Source: Tenggerimyces flavus | GTDB taxonomy: Bacteria; Actinomycetota; Actinomycetes; Propionibacteriales; Actinopolymorphaceae | DNA length: 64,000 nt | Reading direction: 5' to 3' | Assembly (NCBI RefSeq): GCF_016907715.1 | Contig: NZ_JAFBCM010000001.1 | Coordinates: forward strand, 2,976,001 to 3,040,000 | Part shown: piece by piece, positions 33,401 through 40,840 of the stretch | How positions within the stretch are numbered: the stretch's first letter is position 1 | How the letters are laid out: each line of letters starts with the position of its first letter | Made by a program: the position numbers and the translations under genes | The notes under the pieces: generated by a model | The model's input: only the letters and a program-made list of their open reading frames with translations | What the model was told of the DNA's origin: nothing | Databases searched by the model: none

Positions 33401-34255
33401 GTCGGGACCGGTCACGTGCGGGAGGAGTACGTCAGCACCGACGGCACGATGTGGCAGCAAAAGGTGAAGTTCGGTCGGCAGTTCGACAACATGAACGAGC
33501 TGTACCAGGGGCTGACCGAGCAGCCGCGGACCTACCGTTCGGGCGAGCGGCTGTCGCAGTCCTGGTTCGCGCCGGTGTCGCGTCCGGTGATCCCGCGCGG
33601 GTCCAGGTCCGGGTCGTACCGCGAGGCCGACCTGCTGACCCTGCGTGTGCCGGTGTTCGGTGACGGCGCTCCGGGGCACTACGGCTACATCGAGGGCGGG
33701 TTCGGGCCGGTGACCGACGTGGTGTCGGCTCAGCTGTACCGGGACGGGACGTTGATCGCGGACGTGCCGGAGCCTTGGGGCCAGTTCCCTGCTGGTGCCG
33801 CGTCGGGCACGTACCGGCTGGACGTCGATGTGGCGCGGACGTCGCCGGACTGGGCGTTCTCGACGCGGACCCGGACGTCGTGGACGTTCGGCTCGTCGCG
33901 TACGCCGGCGGGGACGCAGGCCCTGCTGCCGTTGCTGCAGCTGGACTACGCGACCGAGGCGGGGCTGGACAACCGGGTGCCTGCACGGCGTTGGCAGTCG
34001 ATCGACCTGACGGTCCGGCACCAGGACGGTCTGAAGGGCCCGCGCGTGAAGAGCGCGAAGGTCTGGGCGTCGTACGACGACGGGGCGACCTGGCGCTCCG
34101 CGGCCCACGTGTCGTCGCGCGGCGACGGCAAGTACCGCGTGACGCTGGCGCCGCCGAAGTCCTCGAACGGCTTCGTGACGCTCCGAGTGCAGGCTACGGA
34201 CACCGCCGGCAACGCCGTCGACCAGACGGTCGTCCGCGCCTACGGCCTGAAGTAA
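30473..34255 (+). CDS. Large secreted subtilisin-like serine protease (S8 family)
   Basis: Product of 1260 residues with a Sec signal peptide (RIKSVRSRVLVLGAVASLL, cleavage near AVAQS). A propeptide-like region spans about 45-215. The S8 domain spans about 225-505, with Asp243 (VAVLDTGVDD), His275 (FGHGTHVAS), oxyanion Asn371 (VVSAGNSG) and Ser452 (SGTSMAAPHVAG). A further 750 residues follow, including a region about 815-900 that resembles a PA-type insert (GKAVLVTSVDDLYEDRTRDA), and beta-rich C-terminal domains ending with an Ig-like segment. It probably degrades extracellular protein and feeds the peptide importer next door. GTG 30473 follows GAAGGG and gives the signal peptide directly. 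Confidence 0.93.
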   Translation: MRIKSVRSRVLVLGAVASLLFGAASVAPAVAQSPSKPATVTPLAGTAKRVTLLTGDVVSVQEVPGGKHAATVSPGVGRERMSFQQLELDGDLLVIPHDAIPYLANQRLDRTLFNVTELIAQGYDDARSKSLPLIVRYGAKVDEARATRALPAIEAGPVLDSIDARALAADKQRIGTFWEALDNDTAAPKTTRIGELRLDGGVEYVWLDRKVRANLERSVPQIGAPYAWQAGFDGTGVKVAVLDTGVDDTHGDLAGKVVEARNFTTSPDTKDRFGHGTHVASTVAGTGAASGGSRKGVAPGAQLLAGKVLDDSGYGSDSEVIAGMQWAARAGAKVINMSLGGDPTDGTDLLSLSLNELTAETGALFVVSAGNSGQSGGYTVGSPGSASSALTVGAVARDETLAPFSSRGPRVGDFAIKPDITGPGVGIVAARAAGTSLGTPVDDHYTAASGTSMAAPHVAGAAAILAQQHPTWTAVQLKNALASTAKPKDGLSVFDQGVGRVDVQRAVSQGVFGTSVVDLGVFTAKDTAKVTKEVTYTNASAQPATLSLQLSLTGPGGALPADAVALDKSSLTVPAGGSGTVKVTVDPAVLRSGIFSGVLTARAGSVEVRTALGVSREAPRHRVTFKAVKSDGSPGGLDAMAVIGEDARFDFVGYMPDGYTRTLELAEGTYQVHGMVHEGVDPDGVSYEVTDPSFQVKADATHVFDVRKARPVRIETPKPAEQKTILSWYVRREFGARSVTNYTMQFYTGQELRVVPTKRVTDGLFEFGTRWQLEAPQLRSTARVSGKSAKPVELFLLALSQPVDGKRTLTVVDVGAGLPADYAGKDVRGKAVLVTSVDDLYEDRTRDAAAAGAAMAVIVPPEFYGPYSRWNPAAYGDRLPIPGALVPENQANLLRSKGSTVKLELIGVSVSPYLYDIMQVSHQQVPADGVHYKVSSRNTALVTTRYHESGGDGWSSEQRFGWRPWQDNAINHHQRLVGTGHVREEYVSTDGTMWQQKVKFGRQFDNMNELYQGLTEQPRTYRSGERLSQSWFAPVSRPVIPRGSRSGSYREADLLTLRVPVFGDGAPGHYGYIEGGFGPVTDVVSAQLYRDGTLIADVPEPWGQFPAGAASGTYRLDVDVARTSPDWAFSTRTRTSWTFGSSRTPAGTQALLPLLQLDYATEAGLDNRVPARRWQSIDLTVRHQDGLKGPRVKSAKVWASYDDGATWRSAAHVSSRGDGKYRVTLAPPKSSNGFVTLRVQATDTAGNAVDQTVVRAYGLK

Positions 34256-34264
34256 CCCCCGAGT

Positions 34265-34300
34265 CCGGGGCCGCCTCCTACCGGGCGGCCCCGGTTCCTT
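34265..34300. terminator. Bidirectional terminator between S8 protease and LLM genes
   Basis: An 11-bp stem (CCGGGGCCGCC, 34265-34275, with its complement at 34284-34294), 8-nt loop, then TTCCTT. It separates two convergent genes. Confidence 0.8.
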
Positions 34301-35096
34301 ACGCCCGGGGCGGACCGGCCTCGATGCGTTGCTGGATGACCGTCAGCGGCTCGTCGAAGCCCTTGGGTTCGTCGATGATCCAGGTGGCGCCGGCCTGCTC
34401 GAGGGCGGCGACCGAGGACGTCGAGTTCAGCGCGGTGATGATCTCGAAGCCGTCCGGTGGGTCGAGCGCCTCGACCGTACGGGCCAGGACGTCGGCGGAC
34501 AGGCCGCCCTCGGACGCGCTCGGGTCGAGCGGGTAGAAGCCGTCCCAGCGCAGCGCTCGTTCCATCGGCTTGCGGCGGCCCACCCCGCCGGCCACCCAGA
34601 TCGGCGGGCGCGGCTTGCGTACCGCGGCCGGCGCGAGGTGCGCGGACACCTGGTAGTACTCGCCGGAGTGCTCGACCGCGTCGCCGCGCAGGATCGCGTC
34701 GATCAACGGGAGCGCCTCGTCGAGCATCGCCGCGTGTGTGCGCGGGTCGCCGGACTCGCCGAACGCCTCGTACTCCAGCGCCGCCGGCACCCCGAGCCCG
34801 ACGCCCAGCGTCGCCCGGCCGCCGCTCAGGTGGTCGACCGTCACGACCTGCTTCGCCAGCTGCCACGGCCGGCGGCGAGCGACCGGCGTCACCAGCGTGC
34901 CGACCTGGATCGTCGTCGTTCGCGCCGCGATCGCACCCAACAGCGACCACGGGTCGTGCAGCTCCGGCCGGTACGCGGCTCCTTGCAGGTGGTCCCAGAC
35001 GAAGAACCCGTCCCAGCCCGTCTCCTGCGCCGTGACCGCGAGGTCGAGGAGGAACGAGGGATCGCCGACAGCTGGCACGTTCAGCCCGAATTTCAC
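34299..35096 (-). CDS. LLM-class flavin-dependent oxidoreductase
   Basis: Luciferase-like monooxygenase-fold enzyme of 265 residues using reduced FMN or F420. The start KFGLNVPAVGDPSFLLDLAV, WDGFFVWDHL, TTIQVGTLVTPVARRRPWQLAKQVVTVDHLSGGRATLGVGLG and PPIWVAGGVGRRK are typical family segments. Actinobacterial members often use F420, but cofactor and substrate cannot be decided here. GTG 35096; TAGGCT on the minus strand at 35105-35110 may be its -10, 8 nt away. No functional partner is evident. Confidence 0.88.
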   Translation of the reverse strand: MKFGLNVPAVGDPSFLLDLAVTAQETGWDGFFVWDHLQGAAYRPELHDPWSLLGAIAARTTTIQVGTLVTPVARRRPWQLAKQVVTVDHLSGGRATLGVGLGVPAALEYEAFGESGDPRTHAAMLDEALPLIDAILRGDAVEHSGEYYQVSAHLAPAAVRKPRPPIWVAGGVGRRKPMERALRWDGFYPLDPSASEGGLSADVLARTVEALDPPDGFEIITALNSTSSVAALEQAGATWIIDEPKGFDEPLTVIQQRIEAGPPRA

Positions 35097-35213
35097 GCGA
35101 CCAGAGCCTAGTCAACCGTCCACCAACGAGCCCGACTTCGCCGAGACCGGTCGCTCTACTGCATCATCGGAAGCAGAACGCGCGACCAACGGGGCTGGGC
35201 GAGGAGGTTAAGC

Positions 35214-36230
35214 ATGCTGGAGGCGACCGGGATCGGGCCGGAGGAGGAGCGCGTCTACAGGCTGCTCGTCGGCACGTTCGACTCCTGCCCCGAGAACCTG
35301 GCGGTCAAGCTCGACCTCACGGTCGAGGAGACCGTCAAGCTGCTCGAGTCCCTCCACGCGAAGGGGCTGGTCAGCCGCATCGCCGGGCCGGACGAGCGGT
35401 ACGAGCCGATGCCGCCGGACGTCGGCTTCGGCCCGCTGCTGCTGAGCGGCCAGGAGTCGCTGGAGTGGGCGCGGAACGCGGTCTTCCAGCTCTCCGAGGA
35501 GTACCGCAGCAGTGCCCGCCGCCGCGACGCGAGCCAGCTCGTCGAGGTCGTCACGGGCGCGGCGCCGCTCCGCCAGCAGATCCGCAACCTGCAGCTGTCG
35601 GCGCGGCACGAGATCGTCTGGTTCTGCAAGGCCGGCCACGTCGCGATGACGTCCGCGGACAACGACGAGGAGCTCGACATGCTCGCGCGGGGGATCCGCT
35701 ACCGCGTGATCTACGAGCGTGCGCTGCTCGAGGAGCCGGGCATGATCGAGAGCGCCGCCACGTCGATCCGCAGCGGCGAGATCGCGCGGGCGACGTCGAC
35801 GCTGCCCGTACGCCTCGCCATCGCCGACGGCTCGCTCGCGCTGTGCCCACTCGTACCCGCCGCCGACGGCCTCGGTGAGCCGACGGCCGCGCTGATCCGG
35901 CAGAGCAGCCTGCTGGACGCGTTGATCGCGCTGTTCGAGACCCATTGGGAACGTTCGTCGCCGCTGCAGCTGACCGGCGACGGCGGTCAGGCGGCCGAGA
36001 CCGGACCCGACAACGACGAGCTGTACCTGCTGTCGCTGCTCGTCGCCGGCGTCGCGGACAAGGCGATCGCGAGCCAGCTGGGGTTGTCGCTGCGTACGGT
36101 GCAGCGACGGGTCCACGATCTGATGATCAAGGCCGGCGCCGACACCCGTACGCAGCTCGCCTGGCATGCGGCGAAACTGAATTGGTTGCCCGGCGATGTC
36201 GAAAAGCCGCGATCGGCTCCGACCTCCTAG
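35214..36230 (+). CDS. LuxR-type regulator with TrmB-like N-terminus
   Basis: Protein of 338 residues. An N-terminal TrmB-like winged helix (about 10-60, EEERVYRLLVGTFDS and LTVEETVKLLESLHAKGLV) is followed by a central PLD-like/effector domain and a C-terminal LuxR helix-turn-helix (about 275-330, DKAIASQLGLSLRTVQRRVHDLMIKAGADTR). This architecture is common in actinobacteria, often near secondary-metabolism or enzyme genes; the signal is unknown. GAGG precedes the ATG. The downstream hydrolase gene begins 4 bp after its stop. Confidence 0.85.
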   Translation: MLEATGIGPEEERVYRLLVGTFDSCPENLAVKLDLTVEETVKLLESLHAKGLVSRIAGPDERYEPMPPDVGFGPLLLSGQESLEWARNAVFQLSEEYRSSARRRDASQLVEVVTGAAPLRQQIRNLQLSARHEIVWFCKAGHVAMTSADNDEELDMLARGIRYRVIYERALLEEPGMIESAATSIRSGEIARATSTLPVRLAIADGSLALCPLVPAADGLGEPTAALIRQSSLLDALIALFETHWERSSPLQLTGDGGQAAETGPDNDELYLLSLLVAGVADKAIASQLGLSLRTVQRRVHDLMIKAGADTRTQLAWHAAKLNWLPGDVEKPRSAPTS

Positions 36231-36234
36231 TGTG

Positions 36235-37074
36235 ATGAACGAATCCTCTCTCGCATTGGCCGACGGCCGGACCCTGCACTACTACGACCTCGGCGGCTCG
36301 GGGTTCCCGGTGTTCTGGCACCACGGAACGACGAACATCGGCACCCCGCCGGCGCCGCTGTACTCGCTGGCCGCGCGGCTCGGGCTGCGCTGGGTGTCGA
36401 TCGACCGGCCGGGATACGGCGGGTCGACTCGGCAGGTCGGACGTACGATCGCGGACACCGCCGCGGACGTGCTGGCCGTTGCGGACGCGCTGGGCTTCGA
36501 GCGCTTCGCCGTGATGGGTCAGTCAGGAGGCGGCATGTACACGCTCGGCTGCGCGGCGGCGCTCCCGTCGCGGGTGGCCGCCGCGGTGAGCCTCTCCGGG
36601 CCCGCGCCGTTCTCCGCCGAGGGCCTGGACTGGTACGCCGGGATGATCCCGTCCACCCGAATCTCCATGTCCGCGGGAGCCGCCGGGCTCGAGGCGAGGG
36701 AGGAGCTGGAGGCTTCGTCGTTCGAGTACGACATGGAGCTCACCGAGGCCGACATCGCCACGCTCTCGGGTGAGTGGTCCTGGTTCGGCGAGGTCGTCCG
36801 ACCGGCGATGGAAGGCGACCCCGGCGGCGGGATCGACGACGACATCGCCAGCACCCACCCCTGGGGCTGCGACCCGCGCGACATCACCGCCCCGCTACTG
36901 CTGATCCACGGCGACAAGGACCAGGTCATCCCCGTCTCCCACGGCAAGTGGCTCGCCGCCCACTGCCCCACCGCCGAGCTGCGGGTGAAGGACGGCGAGA
37001 GCCACATCTCGATCATCACCCACGCCGCCGAGGGCCTGGAATGGCTGGCCGAGCAGGTCCGGCTCAGAGCGTGA
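36235..37074 (+). CDS. Alpha/beta hydrolase
   Basis: Hydrolase of 279 residues. Oxyanion segment FWHHGTTNIG, Ser nucleophile in MGQSGGGMY, Asp in HGDKDQVIP and His in GESHISII complete the triad. ATG 36235 follows the regulator stop by 4 bp and gives a normal family N-terminus (LALADGRTLHYYDLGGSG). It is probably co-transcribed with the regulator. Substrate unknown. The last 11 bp overlap the convergent SDR gene. Confidence 0.87.
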   Translation: MNESSLALADGRTLHYYDLGGSGFPVFWHHGTTNIGTPPAPLYSLAARLGLRWVSIDRPGYGGSTRQVGRTIADTAADVLAVADALGFERFAVMGQSGGGMYTLGCAAALPSRVAAAVSLSGPAPFSAEGLDWYAGMIPSTRISMSAGAAGLEAREELEASSFEYDMELTEADIATLSGEWSWFGEVVRPAMEGDPGGGIDDDIASTHPWGCDPRDITAPLLLIHGDKDQVIPVSHGKWLAAHCPTAELRVKDGESHISIITHAAEGLEWLAEQVRLRA

Positions 37075-37822
37075 TCGGTGGGGTGGGGAAGCCGCGGGCA
37101 GTGGTGGCGCCGTCGACGACCATCTCTGCGCCGCTGACGTAGGAGGCGGCGTCGGAGAGGAGGAAGGCGATCACGGCGGCGACCTCGGTGGGTGAGGCCA
37201 CGCGACCCATGGGGGAGATCGCACCCTCTTGGCGCAAGCTCTCCGACACGTCCGCCCCGGGAGACAAAGTCGCGCGCAGCATCGGGGTGTCCATCGATCC
37301 CGGCAACACCGCGTTGCAGCGAATCCCGTAAGGCGCGTAGTCCACCGCCACGCTCCGGGACATCGCGACGACGGCGGCCTTTGCCGCGCCGTAGGCGAAG
37401 TAGCGGGGCCACAGCGCGAAGGCCTGGATCGACGACACGTTCACGATCGATCCGCGCCCGTGGGGCAGCATCCGGCGGACCGCGGTGCACGTCCCGTACA
37501 TCGGCCCGAACTGCAGCACCCGCAGCGCCGCCTCCAGCGAAGCGGGCGTGATCTCGTGTGCCGCGCCCTGAACGTCGATGCCTGCGTTGTTCACCCACCA
37601 GGCAAGGGGAGCCGTACGTTCGGCCACCTCCGCTGCGGTCTCGTGCGACGACGGATCCTCGACCCCGCCCACCACGGTCGACACCCCGAGCTCGGAGGCC
37701 AACCGCGACAGGCCCTCGTCGTCGATGTCCGTCGCTACCACGTGCACGTCGGCGCTCACCAATGCGGCAACGACGGCCGCGCCCAGCCCGTGCGCCGCGC
37801 CCGTCACCACCGCCGAGATCAT
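37064..37822 (-). CDS. Short-chain dehydrogenase/reductase (SDR)
   Basis: Classical SDR of 252 residues: cofactor motif TGAAHGLG, NNAG in WWVNNAGID, Ser in VNVSSIQAF and YGAAK at the active site, ending with the GAEMVVDG motif. Asp in VVATDIDDEG at the end of the second strand suggests NAD preference. It is the last gene of a LacI-headed minus-strand operon (RraA-like, LacI, SDR) with 4-bp overlaps. It likely oxidises or reduces an intermediate of the sugar-acid pathway. Confidence 0.9.
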   Translation of the reverse strand: MISAVVTGAAHGLGAAVVAALVSADVHVVATDIDDEGLSRLASELGVSTVVGGVEDPSSHETAAEVAERTAPLAWWVNNAGIDVQGAAHEITPASLEAALRVLQFGPMYGTCTAVRRMLPHGRGSIVNVSSIQAFALWPRYFAYGAAKAAVVAMSRSVAVDYAPYGIRCNAVLPGSMDTPMLRATLSPGADVSESLRQEGAISPMGRVASPTEVAAVIAFLLSDAASYVSGAEMVVDGATTARGFPTPPITL

Positions 37823-38859
37823 GACCGCACCCCTGCCGTCGTGTCCCGCAGAACGAGCTCCACCTCGAACGACACCGCCTCGGCAGGTCGCGAAGGGTCG
37901 TCCAACGACTCCTTCACCAGATCGAACGCCCGCGCCGCCATCCGCGCACCGGGAAGGCGGACCGTCGTGATCGAGGGCCGCACCCAGCTCGCGAAGTCGA
38001 AGTCGTTGAAACCCACTACCGACACATCCGACGGCACCCGCAGCCCATCCGCCTCGGCCTGCTGAACGACACCCAACGCGATCAAATCGTTCGCCGCGAT
38101 GACGGCTGTCGGAGCAGCGGCCTCACTCAGCAGGCCGGCCACTGCCAGCCGAGCATCGGCAACGGTGTAAGCCGAAGCTTCCCACTCCACCAACGACACC
38201 TCCGCGGACGAGCACGCCAGCCGTACCCCCTCGCGACGGTGCCGCGGCCCCGGCCACTCCGGATCCGCGCCCAGCCACACGAACCGCCGATGCCCCAAGG
38301 CGACGAGCTGCCGCACCGCCTCGAAGGCGCCGCGCTGGTCGTTCGCCGACACCGTTTGAACGCGCGGCAGCACCGGATCCTGCTGCAACAGAACGACGGG
38401 CGCCGACAGTCGGGTGATCGCCGCGATATCGCGCCGGTGACCGGCGTCCAGCTCACCCACACTGAGGATGGCGCCGTCGACCCGCCCCTCGCGGACCAGG
38501 CGCAGAGCAGAGCTCGCCGCCTCACCGGGAGCCGTCACGTCCACCACCGCCGTGTAGCCGGATGCACGAGCCGCGCCCGTCGCACCGTGCAGGAACTCAA
38601 GGTGCAGGGGATCGTGCAGCCCCAGATGGCTGGGGTCCTCGAGGGCGAGAACGATCGAGTGCGCCCGCTGCGAACGAAGCGAGCGCGCGGACGCGTTCGG
38701 CCGGTATTTCAGGTCGTAGATCGCCCGCTCGATCGACTCGCGGGTGTCCTTCCGCGGCCGGTGCCGGTTGTTCAGGTAGTTGGAGACGGTCTGCATCGAC
38801 ACGCCGGCTCGTTCGGCCACATCGCGCATGGTCGCCCGATCGGGTACCGAGCCCGTCAC
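37819..38859 (-). CDS. LacI-family transcriptional repressor
   Basis: Regulator of 346 residues with the LacI headpiece (MRDVAERAGVSMQTVSNYLN, hinge NASARSLRS) and a periplasmic-binding-protein-like effector domain (VPSDVSVVGFNDFDFASWV). The GTG at 38859 overlaps the RraA-like stop (GTGA), which marks the start although the frame is open much further upstream. It sits in the middle of the operon it probably controls; the palindrome at 39591-39608 between that operon and the enolase-superfamily gene is the likely operator. Confidence 0.9.
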   Translation of the reverse strand: MTGSVPDRATMRDVAERAGVSMQTVSNYLNNRHRPRKDTRESIERAIYDLKYRPNASARSLRSQRAHSIVLALEDPSHLGLHDPLHLEFLHGATGAARASGYTAVVDVTAPGEAASSALRLVREGRVDGAILSVGELDAGHRRDIAAITRLSAPVVLLQQDPVLPRVQTVSANDQRGAFEAVRQLVALGHRRFVWLGADPEWPGPRHRREGVRLACSSAEVSLVEWEASAYTVADARLAVAGLLSEAAAPTAVIAANDLIALGVVQQAEADGLRVPSDVSVVGFNDFDFASWVRPSITTVRLPGARMAARAFDLVKESLDDPSRPAEAVSFEVELVLRDTTAGVRS

Positions 38860-39515
38860 AGCACCCGCCACTTGTCCCAGACCGCGTCGAGGGATCGGCC
38901 GTTGCGGAGCTCGTGTCGCGCGCCGCTCTCCCGTCGTACCCGGTGCAGAACGAGCTGGCGTACGTCCGCCATCGCTGACGCGGGCACGACGACCACGCCG
39001 TCGCTGTCGGCTACGACGAAGTCGCCCGTATGCACCTGGACCCCTCCCGCCTGGACCGGCGACCCGATCTCGCGGACTCGAGCACGCGCTCGCGTGTCCA
39101 ACGGCGACGCCCCACGGCAGAACACAGGGTATTTCATCTCCCGCAGCTGCCGGGTGTCGCGAACGTACCCGTCCACGATCGCGCCCGCGGCCCCACGCGC
39201 CAACGCCGCATGGGAGAACAACTCGCCCCACACAGCGGCGCGATTGTCGGCGGGCACGGCATAGACCGACACGCTGCCCGGCTGGAGGGCGTCGACGGCG
39301 AGGATCTCGTTCGCGTACGGGACGTCCGGCGCCGTCACCTCGCTGGAGGACTGGACCTCGACGGTCAGCACCGGCCCGCAGATCACCGTGTCCAGGGCGA
39401 GCGGGCGGATGGCATCGTCCATCAGCTGCACGGGGAGCCCGAGCTCGTCCAAGGCGTCGCAGATGAGTGCCGACGACAACTCCATCGCGTCCGGTGTTGG
39501 ATTCGATCCAGCCAT
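38856..39515 (-). CDS. RraA-like / HMG-aldolase family protein
   Basis: Product of about 219 residues with the RraA fold: LICDALDELG near the start, GELFSHAALARGAAGAIVDG and YVRD (substrate/metal site), and VVADSDGVVVVP near the C-terminus. Many members cleave 2-keto acids to pyruvate plus an aldehyde or keto acid, whereas others inhibit RNase E; the metabolic setting favours the aldolase role. The start is uncertain (ATG 39515, or ATG 39539). First gene of the minus-strand operon, divergent from the dehydratase gene. Confidence 0.85.
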   Translation of the reverse strand: MAGSNPTPDAMELSSALICDALDELGLPVQLMDDAIRPLALDTVICGPVLTVEVQSSSEVTAPDVPYANEILAVDALQPGSVSVYAVPADNRAAVWGELFSHAALARGAAGAIVDGYVRDTRQLREMKYPVFCRGASPLDTRARARVREIGSPVQAGGVQVHTGDFVVADSDGVVVVPASAMADVRQLVLHRVRRESGARHELRNGRSLDAVWDKWRVL

Positions 39516-39565
39516 CGGAAGTCCCAATCTGCCGTCCATGGATGGGGAACACGGCCGGCGAAGTC

Positions 39566-39608
39566 TTGACGAGCGAAGATCTTGTTTATAACGTTCAAGT
39601 TCGAACGT
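39566..39608. promoter_or_regulatory. Divergent promoter and LacI-type operator
   Basis: TTGACG (39566-39571) and TATAAC (39587-39592) form a plus-strand promoter with a short 15-bp spacer. The palindrome ACGTTCaagttcGAACGT (39591-39608) overlaps the end of the -10. The AT-rich composition is exceptional in this neighbourhood. Binding of the LacI-type repressor here would control both directions. Confidence 0.65.
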
Positions 39609-39639
39609 AGCACAACCCGCCGCCGAGCACAGGACCGCC

Positions 39640-40824
39640 GTGAAGATCACCAGCGTCCAGTTCCACAAGGTCAACATCCCCCTGCACGCCCCGATGCTCT
39701 GGGCCGGCGGGATCAATCGCTCGTGGACGCGCGTCATCGTCCGCATGCAGACCGACGAGGGGATCGAGGGCATCGGCGAGACCTGCGGCGGGGACTCGAC
39801 GCTCGTGCAGCTCAACGAGCTGAAGGAGTTCTACCTCGGCCAGGATCCGTTCGACACTGCGAAGATCCTCAAGCACTTCTGGTACGTGCCGCGCTATCAC
39901 GGCAACACCGGCAAGTACGCGGTGCAGGCGCTCGAGACCTGCTGCTTCGACATCATGGGCAAGTCGGCCGGACGGCCGATCAGCCAGCTGCTCGGCGGGA
40001 AGATGCGCGACGAGATCCCCACGATCGCGTACGTCTTCTACCGGCAGCGCAACGAGCGGGGCGAGGGCGGCGAACGGACGGCGGAAGAAGTCGTCGACTA
40101 CACCCGCGAGCTGTGCGAGCGCACCGGTGTCACCACGATCAAGATGAAGGGTGGCGTCTACTCGCCCGAAGAGGAGGTCGCGACGACGGCGGCCCTGCGC
40201 GAGGCGTTTCCCCAACACCGCTTGCGGTTCGACCCGAACAGCCTGTGGTCCGTCGAGACCACGATCAGGATGGGCCGCAGGTTCGAGGAGCTCGACCTGG
40301 AGTGGTACGAGGACCCGGTCTGGGGCATCGAGGGCATGAGCAGGGCACGCCGGGACGTGCGGATCCCGTTCGCCACCAACATGTGCTCGGTGCAGCTTGA
40401 CGAGCTCCCGATGGCCATCCGCGAGCACGCCATCGACGTGCAACTGCTCGACGTGCACGACTGGGGCGGCATCAACAATGTGTGGCGCGCGGCGGCGACG
40501 TGCCAGACGTTCCAGATCGGCATCGGCTTCCACTCCGGCGGGGAGGCGGGCATCTCCACCGCGCTCTACCTGCAGCTCGCGGCCGCCCTTCCGGTGTTGC
40601 CGTATGCCATCGACTCCCACTACCACCATCAGACCGACGACGTCCTGGCGGAGATGTTCGCCTACGAGAACGGCTGTTTCCGGGTGCCGGACGGGCCGGG
40701 CCTCGGTGTGGAGCTCGACGAGGACAAGCTCCGACACCTGGAACGCCTCAACGATCGCGAAGGCGATCTGACCTTCTACGGGGACTTCGAGCGGAGCGAG
40801 ACCCGCTACATGGGCATGTACTGA
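39640..40824 (+). CDS. Enolase-superfamily sugar-acid dehydratase (glucarate-dehydratase-like)
   Basis: Product of 394 residues of the mandelate racemase/muconate lactonising group. The N-terminal capping domain has GIEGIGETCGG. Barrel residues are the KxK in TIKMKGG, metal ligands in FDPN and YEDPV, ATNMC, and LLDVHDWGG and FHSGGEAG at the later strands. The KxKGG, DPN and ATNM motifs resemble glucarate dehydratase. The expected reaction is removal of water from a sugar acid to give a 2-keto-3-deoxy acid, a substrate type suited to the divergent RraA-like aldolase. GTG 39640 follows AGGACC. Confidence 0.88.
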   Translation: MKITSVQFHKVNIPLHAPMLWAGGINRSWTRVIVRMQTDEGIEGIGETCGGDSTLVQLNELKEFYLGQDPFDTAKILKHFWYVPRYHGNTGKYAVQALETCCFDIMGKSAGRPISQLLGGKMRDEIPTIAYVFYRQRNERGEGGERTAEEVVDYTRELCERTGVTTIKMKGGVYSPEEEVATTAALREAFPQHRLRFDPNSLWSVETTIRMGRRFEELDLEWYEDPVWGIEGMSRARRDVRIPFATNMCSVQLDELPMAIREHAIDVQLLDVHDWGGINNVWRAAATCQTFQIGIGFHSGGEAGISTALYLQLAAALPVLPYAIDSHYHHQTDDVLAEMFAYENGCFRVPDGPGLGVELDEDKLRHLERLNDREGDLTFYGDFERSETRYMGMY

Positions 40825-40840
40825 AGGGTGGCTGACCACC

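Noticed and set aside
37819-39552. A 577-codon frame as a longer LacI protein
   Set aside because: The first 230 codons run antisense or out of frame over the RraA-like gene; the LacI headpiece starts right after the GTG at 38859.
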